A stretch of 64,000 nucleotides of DNA from Eubacteriales bacterium (GTDB lineage: Bacteria; Bacillota; Clostridia; Oscillospirales; Oscillospiraceae): contig JAUNQI010000010.1 of the NCBI GenBank assembly GCA_030536255.1, positions 1-64,000 of the forward strand, in the 5' to 3' direction. Of the stretch, positions 17,239 to 24,713 are shown one piece after another. How positions within the stretch are numbered: the first letter of the stretch is position 1; each line of letters starts with the position of its first letter. The position numbers and the translations under genes are program-made. Below the pieces are notes generated by a model, which was given only the letters and a program-made list of their open reading frames with translations, was not told where the DNA came from and did not search any database.

Positions 17239-18405
17239 TCAGTGCTGGCTGTCCTTGGTAAGGAAGTCTATGGCAACGGCGAAGAGAAGCACAAGGCCTT
17301 TTGCCAGGTATTTTTCAAAGGAGCCCATGGAAAGAATGGACATGCCGTTTTCGAGAGATGCCATAACCAGAGCGCCGATGACGCATCCGACAACAGAGCC
17401 CTTGCCGCCGGCAGGAGAGGTTCCGCCGATGATCGCGGCAGCGATGATATCGGTCTCAGCACCGGTTCCGGCTGCGATTGCGGCGGAATTCAGTCTCGCG
17501 GTGTAAACGATACCGGATGCCGCGGACATCGTGCCCATCAGGATAAACACGAACCAGGTGACCTTCTGAACGTTAACGCCGGAAAGGGCGGCAGCTTCAC
17601 GGTTTCCGCCGATGGCGTATACATGGCGGCCGAATGCTGTCTTCTTGGAAATGAAGTTAATGGTAAATACGATGACCGCAAGGATAACCAGCGGGATCGC
17701 AACGCCGCGGTCCAGATTGAACACATAGAAGAATACAGCGATAACGATGCTGATGAGAGCAACGCGGGCAACAAACATTCCGGTGGACTCCACCTTGAAG
17801 TCATAGCGCTGTTTTTTCCTTCTGTTGCTAAGCTGAGAGGCAATGAACAGTACAATGCAGATTGCACCGATCAGCAGGGCGGTAAGGTTCACATTTGCAT
17901 CCTCTCCGAGGATGTTGGGGAGATAGCCCTGACCGATTGCCTTAAAGGTCGGGTTGTTCGGCTGGATCGTGGTGCTGTTCGTAACGCGGATGATCAGACC
18001 TCTGAATACCCACTCGGAGGAGAGCGTAACAATGAATGCGGGAAGACCGAACTTTGCTACCCAGAAGCCCTGCCATACGCCGATGAGTGCGCCGCAGGCG
18101 AGAACAATGATGATAGCAACCCAGATATTAATGTTCGTAAACTTCAGGAAGTATGCGATCAGCGCTCCGGAGAAGCCGATGACAGATCCTGTTGAAAGGT
18201 CTATGTGACCGCAAACCATGATCAGCACCATCGTGCTCGATGCAATACCGACATAAGCCATCTGGAGGAAAAGGTTCGTAATGTTTCTCGGGGTGAGGAA
18301 AATGCCTTCGGTTGCGATAGTAAACACGAGCCAGATCACTATCAGAGCAATGATCATTGTGTACTGCTGAATATTCTTTTTCAGCGTGCTTTTAAGTTGT
18401 TCCAT
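17239..18405 (-). CDS. gguB: Monosaccharide ABC transporter permease (GguB/XylH type)
   Basis: A 388-residue permease of the ribose/xylose/galactose class, forming the membrane channel of the importer. About ten hydrophobic segments are present; family motifs include the GHIDLSTGSVIGF segment near residue 65 and the C-terminal AAIIGGTSPAGGKGSVVG, the region that contacts the ATPase. The length, near 390 residues with an insertion of about 70 residues after the AFIVTLSSEWVFRG segment, fits the multiple-monosaccharide (GguB) and XylH branch rather than RbsC (about 320 aa). AAGGAAAACAAA precedes the ATG; the gap from the ATPase gene is 14 nt. The symbol is by similarity; the actual sugar is unproven. 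Confidence 0.88.
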   Translation of the reverse strand: MEQLKSTLKKNIQQYTMIIALIVIWLVFTIATEGIFLTPRNITNLFLQMAYVGIASSTMVLIMVCGHIDLSTGSVIGFSGALIAYFLKFTNINIWVAIIIVLACGALIGVWQGFWVAKFGLPAFIVTLSSEWVFRGLIIRVTNSTTIQPNNPTFKAIGQGYLPNILGEDANVNLTALLIGAICIVLFIASQLSNRRKKQRYDFKVESTGMFVARVALISIVIAVFFYVFNLDRGVAIPLVILAVIVFTINFISKKTAFGRHVYAIGGNREAAALSGVNVQKVTWFVFILMGTMSAASGIVYTARLNSAAIAAGTGAETDIIAAAIIGGTSPAGGKGSVVGCVIGALVMASLENGMSILSMGSFEKYLAKGLVLLFAVAIDFLTKDSQH

Positions 18406-18419
18406 TTTGTTTTCCTTCC

Positions 18420-19958
18420 TTACATTGCTGTCGGCGTTTCATCTGTGCCGGTGCAGTACTGCATAACAATCTCCTGAGTGGCATCCTTCCAGTCCAGCTC
18501 GGCTGTAATGGAGCCCTCATGCATGACATAGATCCTGTCGCTGATTCCGAGGACCTCGGGGAGCTCAGAGGATATCATGATAACGCTCATTCCCTGCGCC
18601 ACGAGATCGTTCATAATATTGTAAATCTCAACTTTGGCTCCGACGTCGATCCCTCGCGTAGGCTCATCCATGATCAGCACCTTGGGCTGCGTCATCAGCC
18701 ATTTTGCCAGAACCACCTTCTGCATGTTACCGCCGGAGAGATTCCGCGTAAGCTGCTCAATGCTCGGGGTCTTGATGCTCAGATCCTTCACGTACCCGGT
18801 AACGTCGTGGAAGATCTTATTGTCATCGATCACGCCGCCCTGGGACAGTCTCTTCAGAACCGGAAGGCTGACGTTGAATTTAATATCCTGCATCAGGACA
18901 AGGCCGTAGCGTTTCCGGTCTTCGGACATATAGCAGATTCCCTGCTCGATCGCATCCGAAGCATTGCGGATGTTAACCTTTTTCCCTTCAAACCAGACTT
19001 CACCGGTAATATTGGAGCCGTACTCGTGCATCATGCTCATCATGAGCTCCGTGCGTCCGGCACCCATCAGGCCGGCAATACCGACGATCTCGCCTCTTCT
19101 TACGTTTATATTAACGTCTTTAATGATCTTCTTGTCTTTGATCTGAGGATGGTTCACATTCCAGTTGCGCATCTCGAACACAACCTCTCCGGGGTTGTGC
19201 TCCTGACGCGGGAACATCTGGGAAAGCTCACGTCCGACCATGAAGGAGATCATCTGACTTTTTGTGATCTCGGATTTATCTCTGGTTGCCACCGTCTGTC
19301 CGTCACGGAGAACAGTAACGGTATCGGCTATTTTCAGGACCTCATCCAGTTTATGAGAGATATAAATACAGGTAACGCCCTGAGACTTGAATTCCTCAAT
19401 CAGGTTGAGAAGGCGCTCGGATTCGTCATCCGTCAGAGCCGCGGTAGGCTCATCGAGGATCAGAAGCTTCGCGTTCTTGCTGATTGCCTTGCAGATCTCA
19501 AGGAGCTGCATCTGGCCAACACCCAGATTGACCACCAGCGTCTCCGGATTGAGATCAAGATGAACGACCTTCAGGTACTCGGCGGTCTTCTTGTAGGTTT
19601 CCTCCCAGTCGATCAGGCCTCTTTTATTTTTGATTTCCGAACCGAGGAAAATGCTTTCCGCAACATTCATGTTCTTGCAGAGAGCAAGCTCCTGATAAAT
19701 GATTGCGATGCCTTTGTCTTCGCTGTCTCTGATGCTGGAGAAGCTCTGAACCTCGCCGTTCAGAACGATCTCGCCTTCATAAGTACCCGCGCCGTAAATG
19801 CCGCTGAGCACCTTCATCAGAGTCGACTTTCCCGCACCGTTTTCACCGACAAGCGCATGGATCTCGCCGCGCTTGACGTTGAAGCTGACATTATTCAGCG
19901 CTTTTACACCGGGGAAGGTCTTGGTGATGTTCTTCATTTGCAGAATGAAGTCTTCCAT
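18420..19958 (-). CDS. gguA: Monosaccharide ABC transporter ATPase with two nucleotide-binding domains (GguA/XylG type)
   Basis: A 512-residue double ABC protein that powers the sugar importer at the inner face of the membrane. The first half has a complete Walker A (GENGAGKSTLMKVLSG, about residue 36-51), a signature NLGVGQMQLLEI and Walker B LLILDEPTAAL. The second half has the degenerate Walker A usual for this family (GLMGAGRTELM), signature LSGGNMQKV and Walker B LIMDEPTRGIDVG. The phrase ERLLNLIEEFKSQGVTCIYI and length fit XylG/GguA. The ribosome site AAAGGAT is about eleven bases before the ATG, rather far. It is separated from the binding-protein gene by a hairpin. Confidence 0.93.
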   Translation of the reverse strand: MEDFILQMKNITKTFPGVKALNNVSFNVKRGEIHALVGENGAGKSTLMKVLSGIYGAGTYEGEIVLNGEVQSFSSIRDSEDKGIAIIYQELALCKNMNVAESIFLGSEIKNKRGLIDWEETYKKTAEYLKVVHLDLNPETLVVNLGVGQMQLLEICKAISKNAKLLILDEPTAALTDDESERLLNLIEEFKSQGVTCIYISHKLDEVLKIADTVTVLRDGQTVATRDKSEITKSQMISFMVGRELSQMFPRQEHNPGEVVFEMRNWNVNHPQIKDKKIIKDVNINVRRGEIVGIAGLMGAGRTELMMSMMHEYGSNITGEVWFEGKKVNIRNASDAIEQGICYMSEDRKRYGLVLMQDIKFNVSLPVLKRLSQGGVIDDNKIFHDVTGYVKDLSIKTPSIEQLTRNLSGGNMQKVVLAKWLMTQPKVLIMDEPTRGIDVGAKVEIYNIMNDLVAQGMSVIMISSELPEVLGISDRIYVMHEGSITAELDWKDATQEIVMQYCTGTDETPTAM

Positions 19959-19999
19959 AGGTAAAACGATCCTTTTATTAAAATTAATGCTGAAATATA

Positions 20000-20029
20000 G
20001 GTCCGATCAGCCGGATGGCTGACCGGACC
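20000..20029 (-). promoter_or_regulatory. Intra-operon hairpin between binding-protein and ATPase genes
   Basis: A 13-bp stem (20000-20012 with 20017-20029) with a GGAT/ATCC tetraloop. The one non-Watson-Crick position is a G-U pair only if read from the minus strand, which suggests selection on the operon's RNA. The downstream sequence TATATTTCAG is only weakly T-rich, so this is likely a partial terminator or a 3' stabiliser keeping binding-protein mRNA more abundant. Confidence 0.65.
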
Positions 20030-20051
20030 CTGAGTATGCGGTTAAATTGAC

Positions 20052-21095
20052 TTATCCGAGGATCTCAGCTTCGGTGTGGTAGCCGGACTCGTAAACAACG
20101 TTCATGTTGTTTGCATCGATGAATTCGCAGGTAACAAGAACTGCGGGAACATCAATGGGATTGCCGTCTGCGTCAGTGCCTTCCATGGTCTTGTCGGTGT
20201 CGTACTTGCCGTTCTTTACGAACTCAGCAGCGATATCAACAGCGACTTTGCCCATCTCACGGGAGTCACCGAAAACAGTCATGGACTGAGTGCCGGCAAG
20301 AATTCTCTGGCAGGCAGCGACTTCGCAGTCCATACCGGTGATGAAGGTCTCCTTTGCGAGGTCATCGCCCAGAGCTGCGATAGCGCCGGAAGCAAGACCG
20401 TCGTTCGGGGAAAGAACTGCGTCAATTACGATGCCCTTTGCGTCTGCAATGGACATAGCGTTCTCAACGTGCTTGGTTGCCTGAGCAGGATCCCAGCCAA
20501 TGCAGTCATTGTCGGAAATGACATTGATTGCGCCTGCATCAACATACTCAGCGATCTGCTCGTATGCGCCGCCGTAGTAAAGGGGTGCGCAGGAGTCACC
20601 GGGGTCGCCGTGAAGGATAACGATGTTGCCCTTGACTTCGCCGTACTTCTCCTTGAGGTTGTCAGCGATGTACTTGCCCTGGAGCTGGCCCTGATACCAG
20701 GAGTCGAAGGTGATGTACATATCGAGGTCGGAGGTACCGGTGATCATACGGTCATAGGAAATGACGAAGATGCCGGCTTCCTTGCACTCCTCAACGATTG
20801 CTGCTGCGGCGTTGCCGTCGTTCGGAGCAATAACGAGAGCCTTGATGCCCTGCATGATCATGGTGGAAACCTGATCCTTCTGCTTGTTGCTGTCGCCCTC
20901 GGCGCAGGCAGTGACGTACTCGATGCCGAGCTCATCACAATGAGCCTTCATTGCGGCTTCATCAATGGACCAGCGCTCTTCAGCGAAGGTAGGCATTGAG
21001 ATACCGATCTTGATCTTGTCTTCTGCAAATGCGCAGGTGCTGAGGAGAGCGCAAATCATAACGACGGTAAGAATTGCTGCGATGATTTTTTTCAT
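20052..21095 (-). CDS. chvE: Sugar-binding protein of ABC importer (ChvE/XylF type)
   Basis: A 347-residue extracytoplasmic binding protein. It starts with a signal peptide (KK, hydrophobic core, then CAFA before EDK). The mature part begins KIKIGISMPTFAEERWSIDE, the ligand-facing first strand of the ChvE/XylF class of periplasmic-binding proteins, and continues with ISYDRMI, the hinge-region NDGLASGAIAAL and ITGMDCE, all diagnostic of this class. The cysteine near the end of the signal (LSTC) is a poor lipobox, so secretion by signal peptidase I followed by another anchoring mode, or imperfect lipidation, is open. GGAGGACC precedes the ATG. First gene of the importer operon. Confidence 0.9.
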   Translation of the reverse strand: MKKIIAAILTVVMICALLSTCAFAEDKIKIGISMPTFAEERWSIDEAAMKAHCDELGIEYVTACAEGDSNKQKDQVSTMIMQGIKALVIAPNDGNAAAAIVEECKEAGIFVISYDRMITGTSDLDMYITFDSWYQGQLQGKYIADNLKEKYGEVKGNIVILHGDPGDSCAPLYYGGAYEQIAEYVDAGAINVISDNDCIGWDPAQATKHVENAMSIADAKGIVIDAVLSPNDGLASGAIAALGDDLAKETFITGMDCEVAACQRILAGTQSMTVFGDSREMGKVAVDIAAEFVKNGKYDTDKTMEGTDADGNPIDVPAVLVTCEFIDANNMNVVYESGYHTEAEILG

Positions 21096-21154
21096 TGGGG
21101 TCCTCCATAAAAAAATTTAGTCAGAATGCATAAAGCAACTCTGTTTCTGTTTAA

Positions 21155-21183
21155 ATATTAACACGATTAAGGGTGAAAATCAA
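21155..21183 (-). promoter_or_regulatory. Sigma-A promoter of the sugar importer operon
   Basis: On the minus strand TTGATT (21183-21178), a 17-nt spacer and TAATAT (21160-21155). It places the transcription start about 55 nt before the binding-protein ATG and lies after the epimerase stop, so the importer has its own promoter. Confidence 0.7.
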
Positions 21184-21198
21184 CATCGGATTATATTT

Positions 21199-22266
21199 TT
21201 ATCCATTAACGTTCACAACATACTCCGTTACGGTGTGGAAGCGCTCTCCCGGCCGGATCAAAACAGAGCTGCGCAGGACCGGAATATTCACGGCGTTCGG
21301 GAAATTTTCCGTTTCAAAGGCGATCCCGCCGTGCTTCCCGTAAATCTCTCCGCCTTTCCCCTTCTCCGCCTGAAGCCCGTTTCCGGAGTAGACGAGAACC
21401 CCCGGCGCATCGCTCATGCAAAGAAGCTCCGTTTTCCCGTCCGCAGACCTAAGGTGGGCATGCGGGCGAAAGCCGGAGCCGTCCGTCAGGAAATAGTTAT
21501 CCACTCCACCGCCTGCCGACTCGATTTCGGGAAAGTCCGCTGCGGATACCGCGTCCCCGATCCTTACGCCGCCGCGGAAATCAAACGGCGTTCCTTCCAC
21601 GCTCCGCAGATTCCCGGTTACAAGAGGATCCGCCGAACAGTCCGTTTCCGCATACTGCGAGGCAAACAGGGTAAGGCGGTCATTCAGGCAGCTTCTGTTC
21701 TGCGTCCCCTCTTCCAGATTAAAATAGCTGTGGTTCGTAAAGCTGAGCGCAGTTTCCTCCGAGCAGGCAGCCTCATACGTAATCCGGAGGATATCCGGAG
21801 CCGGAATAGAATAGAATACAGAAACATCGAGCTTTCCGGGCAGAGGGTCATCTTCAAAGGAGGAAGAAAAGCAGACGCCGTCCGGAAGGATCTCCGTATT
21901 CCAGACACGGGCATGGAATCCCGCGGAGCCGGAATGCATGCAGTCATTTCCCGCATTCGCCTCCAGAAGGATCTCTTTCCCGGCAAGAGACAGTCTTGCT
22001 CCCCCGGTCCTGTCCGCAAGAGGGCCGACGAAAGCGCCGAAGAAGGTACTGCTCCGGACGTATTCCTCCACGGTATCATATCCCAGAACGATATCTCTTG
22101 CATCCGGTTCCGGCGTGAAAAAGGACTGCAGGATCCCTCCGTAATCCGATACCTTTACGGTGATCCCCCCGGCGCAGGAGAGCTCGTACAGGGAAACTTC
22201 CCTGCCGCCGACATTCCCCCACGGATGCTTTCTGATTTCCGCAGCTTTATTCTTATCACTGTTCAT
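21199..22266 (-). CDS. galM: Aldose 1-epimerase (galactose mutarotase family)
   Basis: A 355-residue protein of the GalM beta-sandwich fold that interconverts alpha and beta anomers of sugars. Expected residues are present: the first catalytic-site histidine in GNDCMHSG (about residue 105), the second in FTNHSYFNL (about 176), and the catalytic glutamate in AFETENFPNAVN near the C terminus. It lies upstream of, and on the same strand as, the importer, so it probably conditions the sugar that the importer brings in. CAGGAGAAC precedes the ATG. Confidence 0.9.
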   Translation of the reverse strand: MNSDKNKAAEIRKHPWGNVGGREVSLYELSCAGGITVKVSDYGGILQSFFTPEPDARDIVLGYDTVEEYVRSSTFFGAFVGPLADRTGGARLSLAGKEILLEANAGNDCMHSGSAGFHARVWNTEILPDGVCFSSSFEDDPLPGKLDVSVFYSIPAPDILRITYEAACSEETALSFTNHSYFNLEEGTQNRSCLNDRLTLFASQYAETDCSADPLVTGNLRSVEGTPFDFRGGVRIGDAVSAADFPEIESAGGGVDNYFLTDGSGFRPHAHLRSADGKTELLCMSDAPGVLVYSGNGLQAEKGKGGEIYGKHGGIAFETENFPNAVNIPVLRSSVLIRPGERFHTVTEYVVNVNG

Positions 22267-22331
22267 GTCTCTGTTCTCCTGAAAACCATGTCATCTGAAA
22301 ATATACATTGCGAATTATTATCTATGATGAT

Positions 22332-22360
22332 ATCATATTATTAAAAGAAACAAAACTCAA
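22332..22360 (-). promoter_or_regulatory. Probable promoter of the aldose epimerase gene
   Basis: On the minus strand TTGAGT (22360-22355), a 17-nt spacer and TATGAT (22337-22332), within the A+T-rich divergent gap between galM and the Gfo/Idh gene. Both boxes differ from consensus by one to two bases. Confidence 0.45.
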
Positions 22361-22392
22361 AAAATATTCTGATTCATGAAAGGTATTTCCGA

Positions 22393-23457
22393 ATGATGAA
22401 AAAGCTTCGTTTTGGGATCCTCGGGGCCGGAGAGATCGCCGTGACCCGGACGATTCCGGCTATGCTGGAGTGCGAGTACGCAGTCCCCGCAGCCGTTATG
22501 AACACAAAGATCGAAAAAGCCCGGAATACCTGTGAAAAATTCGGAATTCCCGCTGCCTATGACTCCGTTGACAGTCTTCTCGCTGACGAAAGCATCGATG
22601 CGGTCTACATTGCTTCCCCTGTTTATCTTCATACCGCGCTCACGAAAAAGGCCGCGGACTACGGGAAGCACGTTCTCTGCGAAAAGCCGTTGGGCATGAA
22701 TACGGAAGATGCGCTCAGCGCAGTGGAGTACTGCCGCGAAAAGGGTGTTCTTCTCTCCGTCGGGCTGATGATGCGGTACGGAACGCACATCCGCAATGTA
22801 AAGCGGATCATCTCCGAGGGCGGGATCGGCCAGGTCGTATCCGGCAACGCCAGATTCTCCTGCTGGACGCCCGACCGCCCCGGGCACTGGCTCCACCAAA
22901 TTGAAAAAGCCGGCGGCGGCCCGGTGATGGACATGGGATTTCATCTGATCGACATCATGCAGTATATCACCGGAATGAAGGTGACCGCTGTTACCGCCAT
23001 GCAGGAGCGCATTACCTTCTCCGGAGACGACTACACCGTTGACGATTCCTCCACGCTCATCATGCGCATGCAGAACGGGGCTCAGTTCGTTGTTCAGACG
23101 AATTTCAACATTCCCGACACCGCGGCGAAGTGGCGCCTTGACTTTTACGGCACCAAGGGCCGGCTCCTCGGCGATATGATCGTTGCGCAGGAGGACGGCG
23201 GCATTCTCAATGCCATCACACTTTCCGATACGGACGACATGTTCCTTCAGCCTGAAGCGGGATTCGGCCCCGGAAAAAATATTGAGGGCGATTTCGGCAA
23301 CATGTACCGCTCTGAAATTGACAGCTTCAGTCTTTCCATATTAAACGGGACGCCGGTTGAGGTGGATCCGATGGAGGCGGTTCAGGTACAGAGGATCATT
23401 GACGCTGCCTACCGCAGCTCCAGAGAAGGGATAACGGTTTCCGTTCCTTTCGCCTGA
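22393..23457 (+). CDS. Gfo/Idh/MocA-family sugar oxidoreductase
   Basis: A 354-residue NAD(P)-dependent dehydrogenase. The N-terminal Rossmann fold has GILGAGEIA (residues 8-16), and the family signature CEKPLGMN (about residue 96-103) supplies the catalytic lysine. The C-terminal alpha/beta domain contains GGGPVMDMGFHLIDIMQY, where the aspartate and histidine (D-x3-H) complete the usual active site. Such enzymes act on inositols, glucosides or amino sugars; this one cannot be assigned a substrate. It is divergent from galM and precedes the NagB-like gene by 65 nt, suggesting a shared role in breakdown of the imported sugar. An ATG at 22396 is an equal alternative start. Confidence 0.9.
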   Translation: MMKKLRFGILGAGEIAVTRTIPAMLECEYAVPAAVMNTKIEKARNTCEKFGIPAAYDSVDSLLADESIDAVYIASPVYLHTALTKKAADYGKHVLCEKPLGMNTEDALSAVEYCREKGVLLSVGLMMRYGTHIRNVKRIISEGGIGQVVSGNARFSCWTPDRPGHWLHQIEKAGGGPVMDMGFHLIDIMQYITGMKVTAVTAMQERITFSGDDYTVDDSSTLIMRMQNGAQFVVQTNFNIPDTAAKWRLDFYGTKGRLLGDMIVAQEDGGILNAITLSDTDDMFLQPEAGFGPGKNIEGDFGNMYRSEIDSFSLSILNGTPVEVDPMEAVQVQRIIDAAYRSSREGITVSVPFA

Positions 23458-23522
23458 TTGTTTCCCCGGTTATTCTTTTGTTTTTTAATTATTTTATATA
23501 ATCTTTTTGGAGGTAATGCTTT

Positions 23523-24473
23523 ATGAACATGCTGGACACGATCAAGGGTTCCTATTTTTCCGAGATCCTTCCCGAGGGATGGGATATTGCGAAAATTATG
23601 GATTGCGTATCCAATGACCCTGCAAGCGTCTGCGAGCCCCAGGACTTCTGGTGCAAGGATTTCAGACCCGTAAAATGCACGAATCTGGAAGAATTCGGCG
23701 CATACATGGGCCACGAGATCGCCATGCAGATCAAGCTCACGAAAGAAGAAGGACGCAAGCTGATCCTTATTCTCCCCGTAGGACCGATGGGAATGTACAA
23801 ATGGGCCGTCTATTTCCTCAAGGAGTGGAACGTCGACTGCAAGCACGTTTACGGCTTCAACATGGATGAGTGGGCGGATGCCGACGGCAACACCCTTCCC
23901 GCTTCCGATCCCGCTGCTTTCCAGAATGCGATGACAGAGGCATTCTACGGACCGCTTGGTGAGCTCACTGTTCCCGAAGATCAGAGAAACTTCGCTACCA
24001 GAGAGAATCTTCCGACCTATCCGGAGAAGATCGCCGCTCTCAAGGCAGAAGGCGCAAAGCAGGTTCTTGTATACGGTATCGGCCGTATGTGCCACATTGC
24101 TTTCTGGGAGCCCCATTTTGCAAAGGACTATGCTACCGTTGAAGAGTGGAAGGCCGCTCCTTACCGCGTAGGCGCCAGACTCCATCCCTTCACCATTGAG
24201 CAGAACGCCATTACATCCTTCCGTTCCTCCTGGCCTCTGATTCCCTGCTATGCCAACACCATCGGACCCGCAATCATTTTCAATTCCGACTATGCGATTG
24301 GCGGCGCTGACGGCGTTCTCTCCAGAGGCATGCAGTGGCAGGGCATGAGCTTCTGGATGACGCTCCGTCACGGCCCCACGAAGGCGATCACCTCCAGCTG
24401 GATCCCAACGATGCCCGGAAAGCTGTTCTTCATGGAAGAGCTCGCCGGTCCTCTCTGCCCGGATACCAACTGA
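23523..24473 (+). CDS. Divergent glucosamine-6-phosphate deaminase (NagB) family protein
   Basis: A 316-residue protein of the NagB/RpiA/SugarP-isomerase fold. LILPVGPMGMYKWA near residue 82 is the phosphate-loop area, and GFNMDEW (111-117) corresponds to the conserved FNMDEY. The segment GIGRMCHIAFWEP (185-197) aligns with the NagB active-site stretch, keeping the ring-opening histidine and the glutamate but with methionine where NagB has its catalytic aspartate. The protein is also longer than NagB (about 240-270 aa). The reaction may therefore differ from deamination. GGAGGT precedes the ATG; a terminator follows. The tandem arrangement with a Gfo/Idh enzyme implies joint action on an amino-sugar or related phosphosugar (inference). 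Confidence 0.75.
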   Translation: MNMLDTIKGSYFSEILPEGWDIAKIMDCVSNDPASVCEPQDFWCKDFRPVKCTNLEEFGAYMGHEIAMQIKLTKEEGRKLILILPVGPMGMYKWAVYFLKEWNVDCKHVYGFNMDEWADADGNTLPASDPAAFQNAMTEAFYGPLGELTVPEDQRNFATRENLPTYPEKIAALKAEGAKQVLVYGIGRMCHIAFWEPHFAKDYATVEEWKAAPYRVGARLHPFTIEQNAITSFRSSWPLIPCYANTIGPAIIFNSDYAIGGADGVLSRGMQWQGMSFWMTLRHGPTKAITSSWIPTMPGKLFFMEELAGPLCPDTN

Positions 24474-24537
24474 GTCGGGCTGTACTATCGGTTTCAGTCG
24501 GATACTGATCCCTGCTCTTAATTTTAAACAGTCTCAC

Positions 24538-24570
24538 GGCACCGGAAGCGATTCCGGTGCCTGTTTCGTT
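24538..24570 (+). terminator. Terminator after the NagB-like gene
   Basis: A perfect 10-bp stem (24538-24547 with 24552-24561) with a GCGA tetraloop, followed by TGTTTCGTTTTC. It ends the Gfo/Idh-NagB-like unit. Confidence 0.85.
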
Positions 24571-24640
24571 TTCTATGATAATATTCTGTGTTGCCGAACT
24601 TCTGTTATAACAATTCCGGTCATTATAATTGTTCTTTTTA

Positions 24641-24670
24641 TTGACGAAATCAGGCAAATAATGATAAAAT
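24641..24670 (+). promoter_or_regulatory. Promoter of the repeat lipoprotein gene
   Basis: TTGACG (24641-24646), an 18-nt spacer and TAAAAT (24665-24670), about 43 nt before the ATG at 24714. Confidence 0.6.
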
Positions 24671-24713
24671 TAAACATCATTATAACAAAAAAACAAACCG
24701 AAAGGAGAACGCT

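Noticed and set aside
18519-19964. A 481-codon plus-strand frame opposite the sugar ABC ATPase
   Set aside because: The minus-strand gene has all ABC motifs; the opposite frame is a shadow with His/Asp-rich, non-family sequence.
20052-21095. Calling the sugar-binding protein a lipoprotein because of LSTC in its signal
   Set aside because: Threonine before the cysteine does not fit a lipobox and a good signal-peptidase I site (AFA before E) follows directly. Left open.
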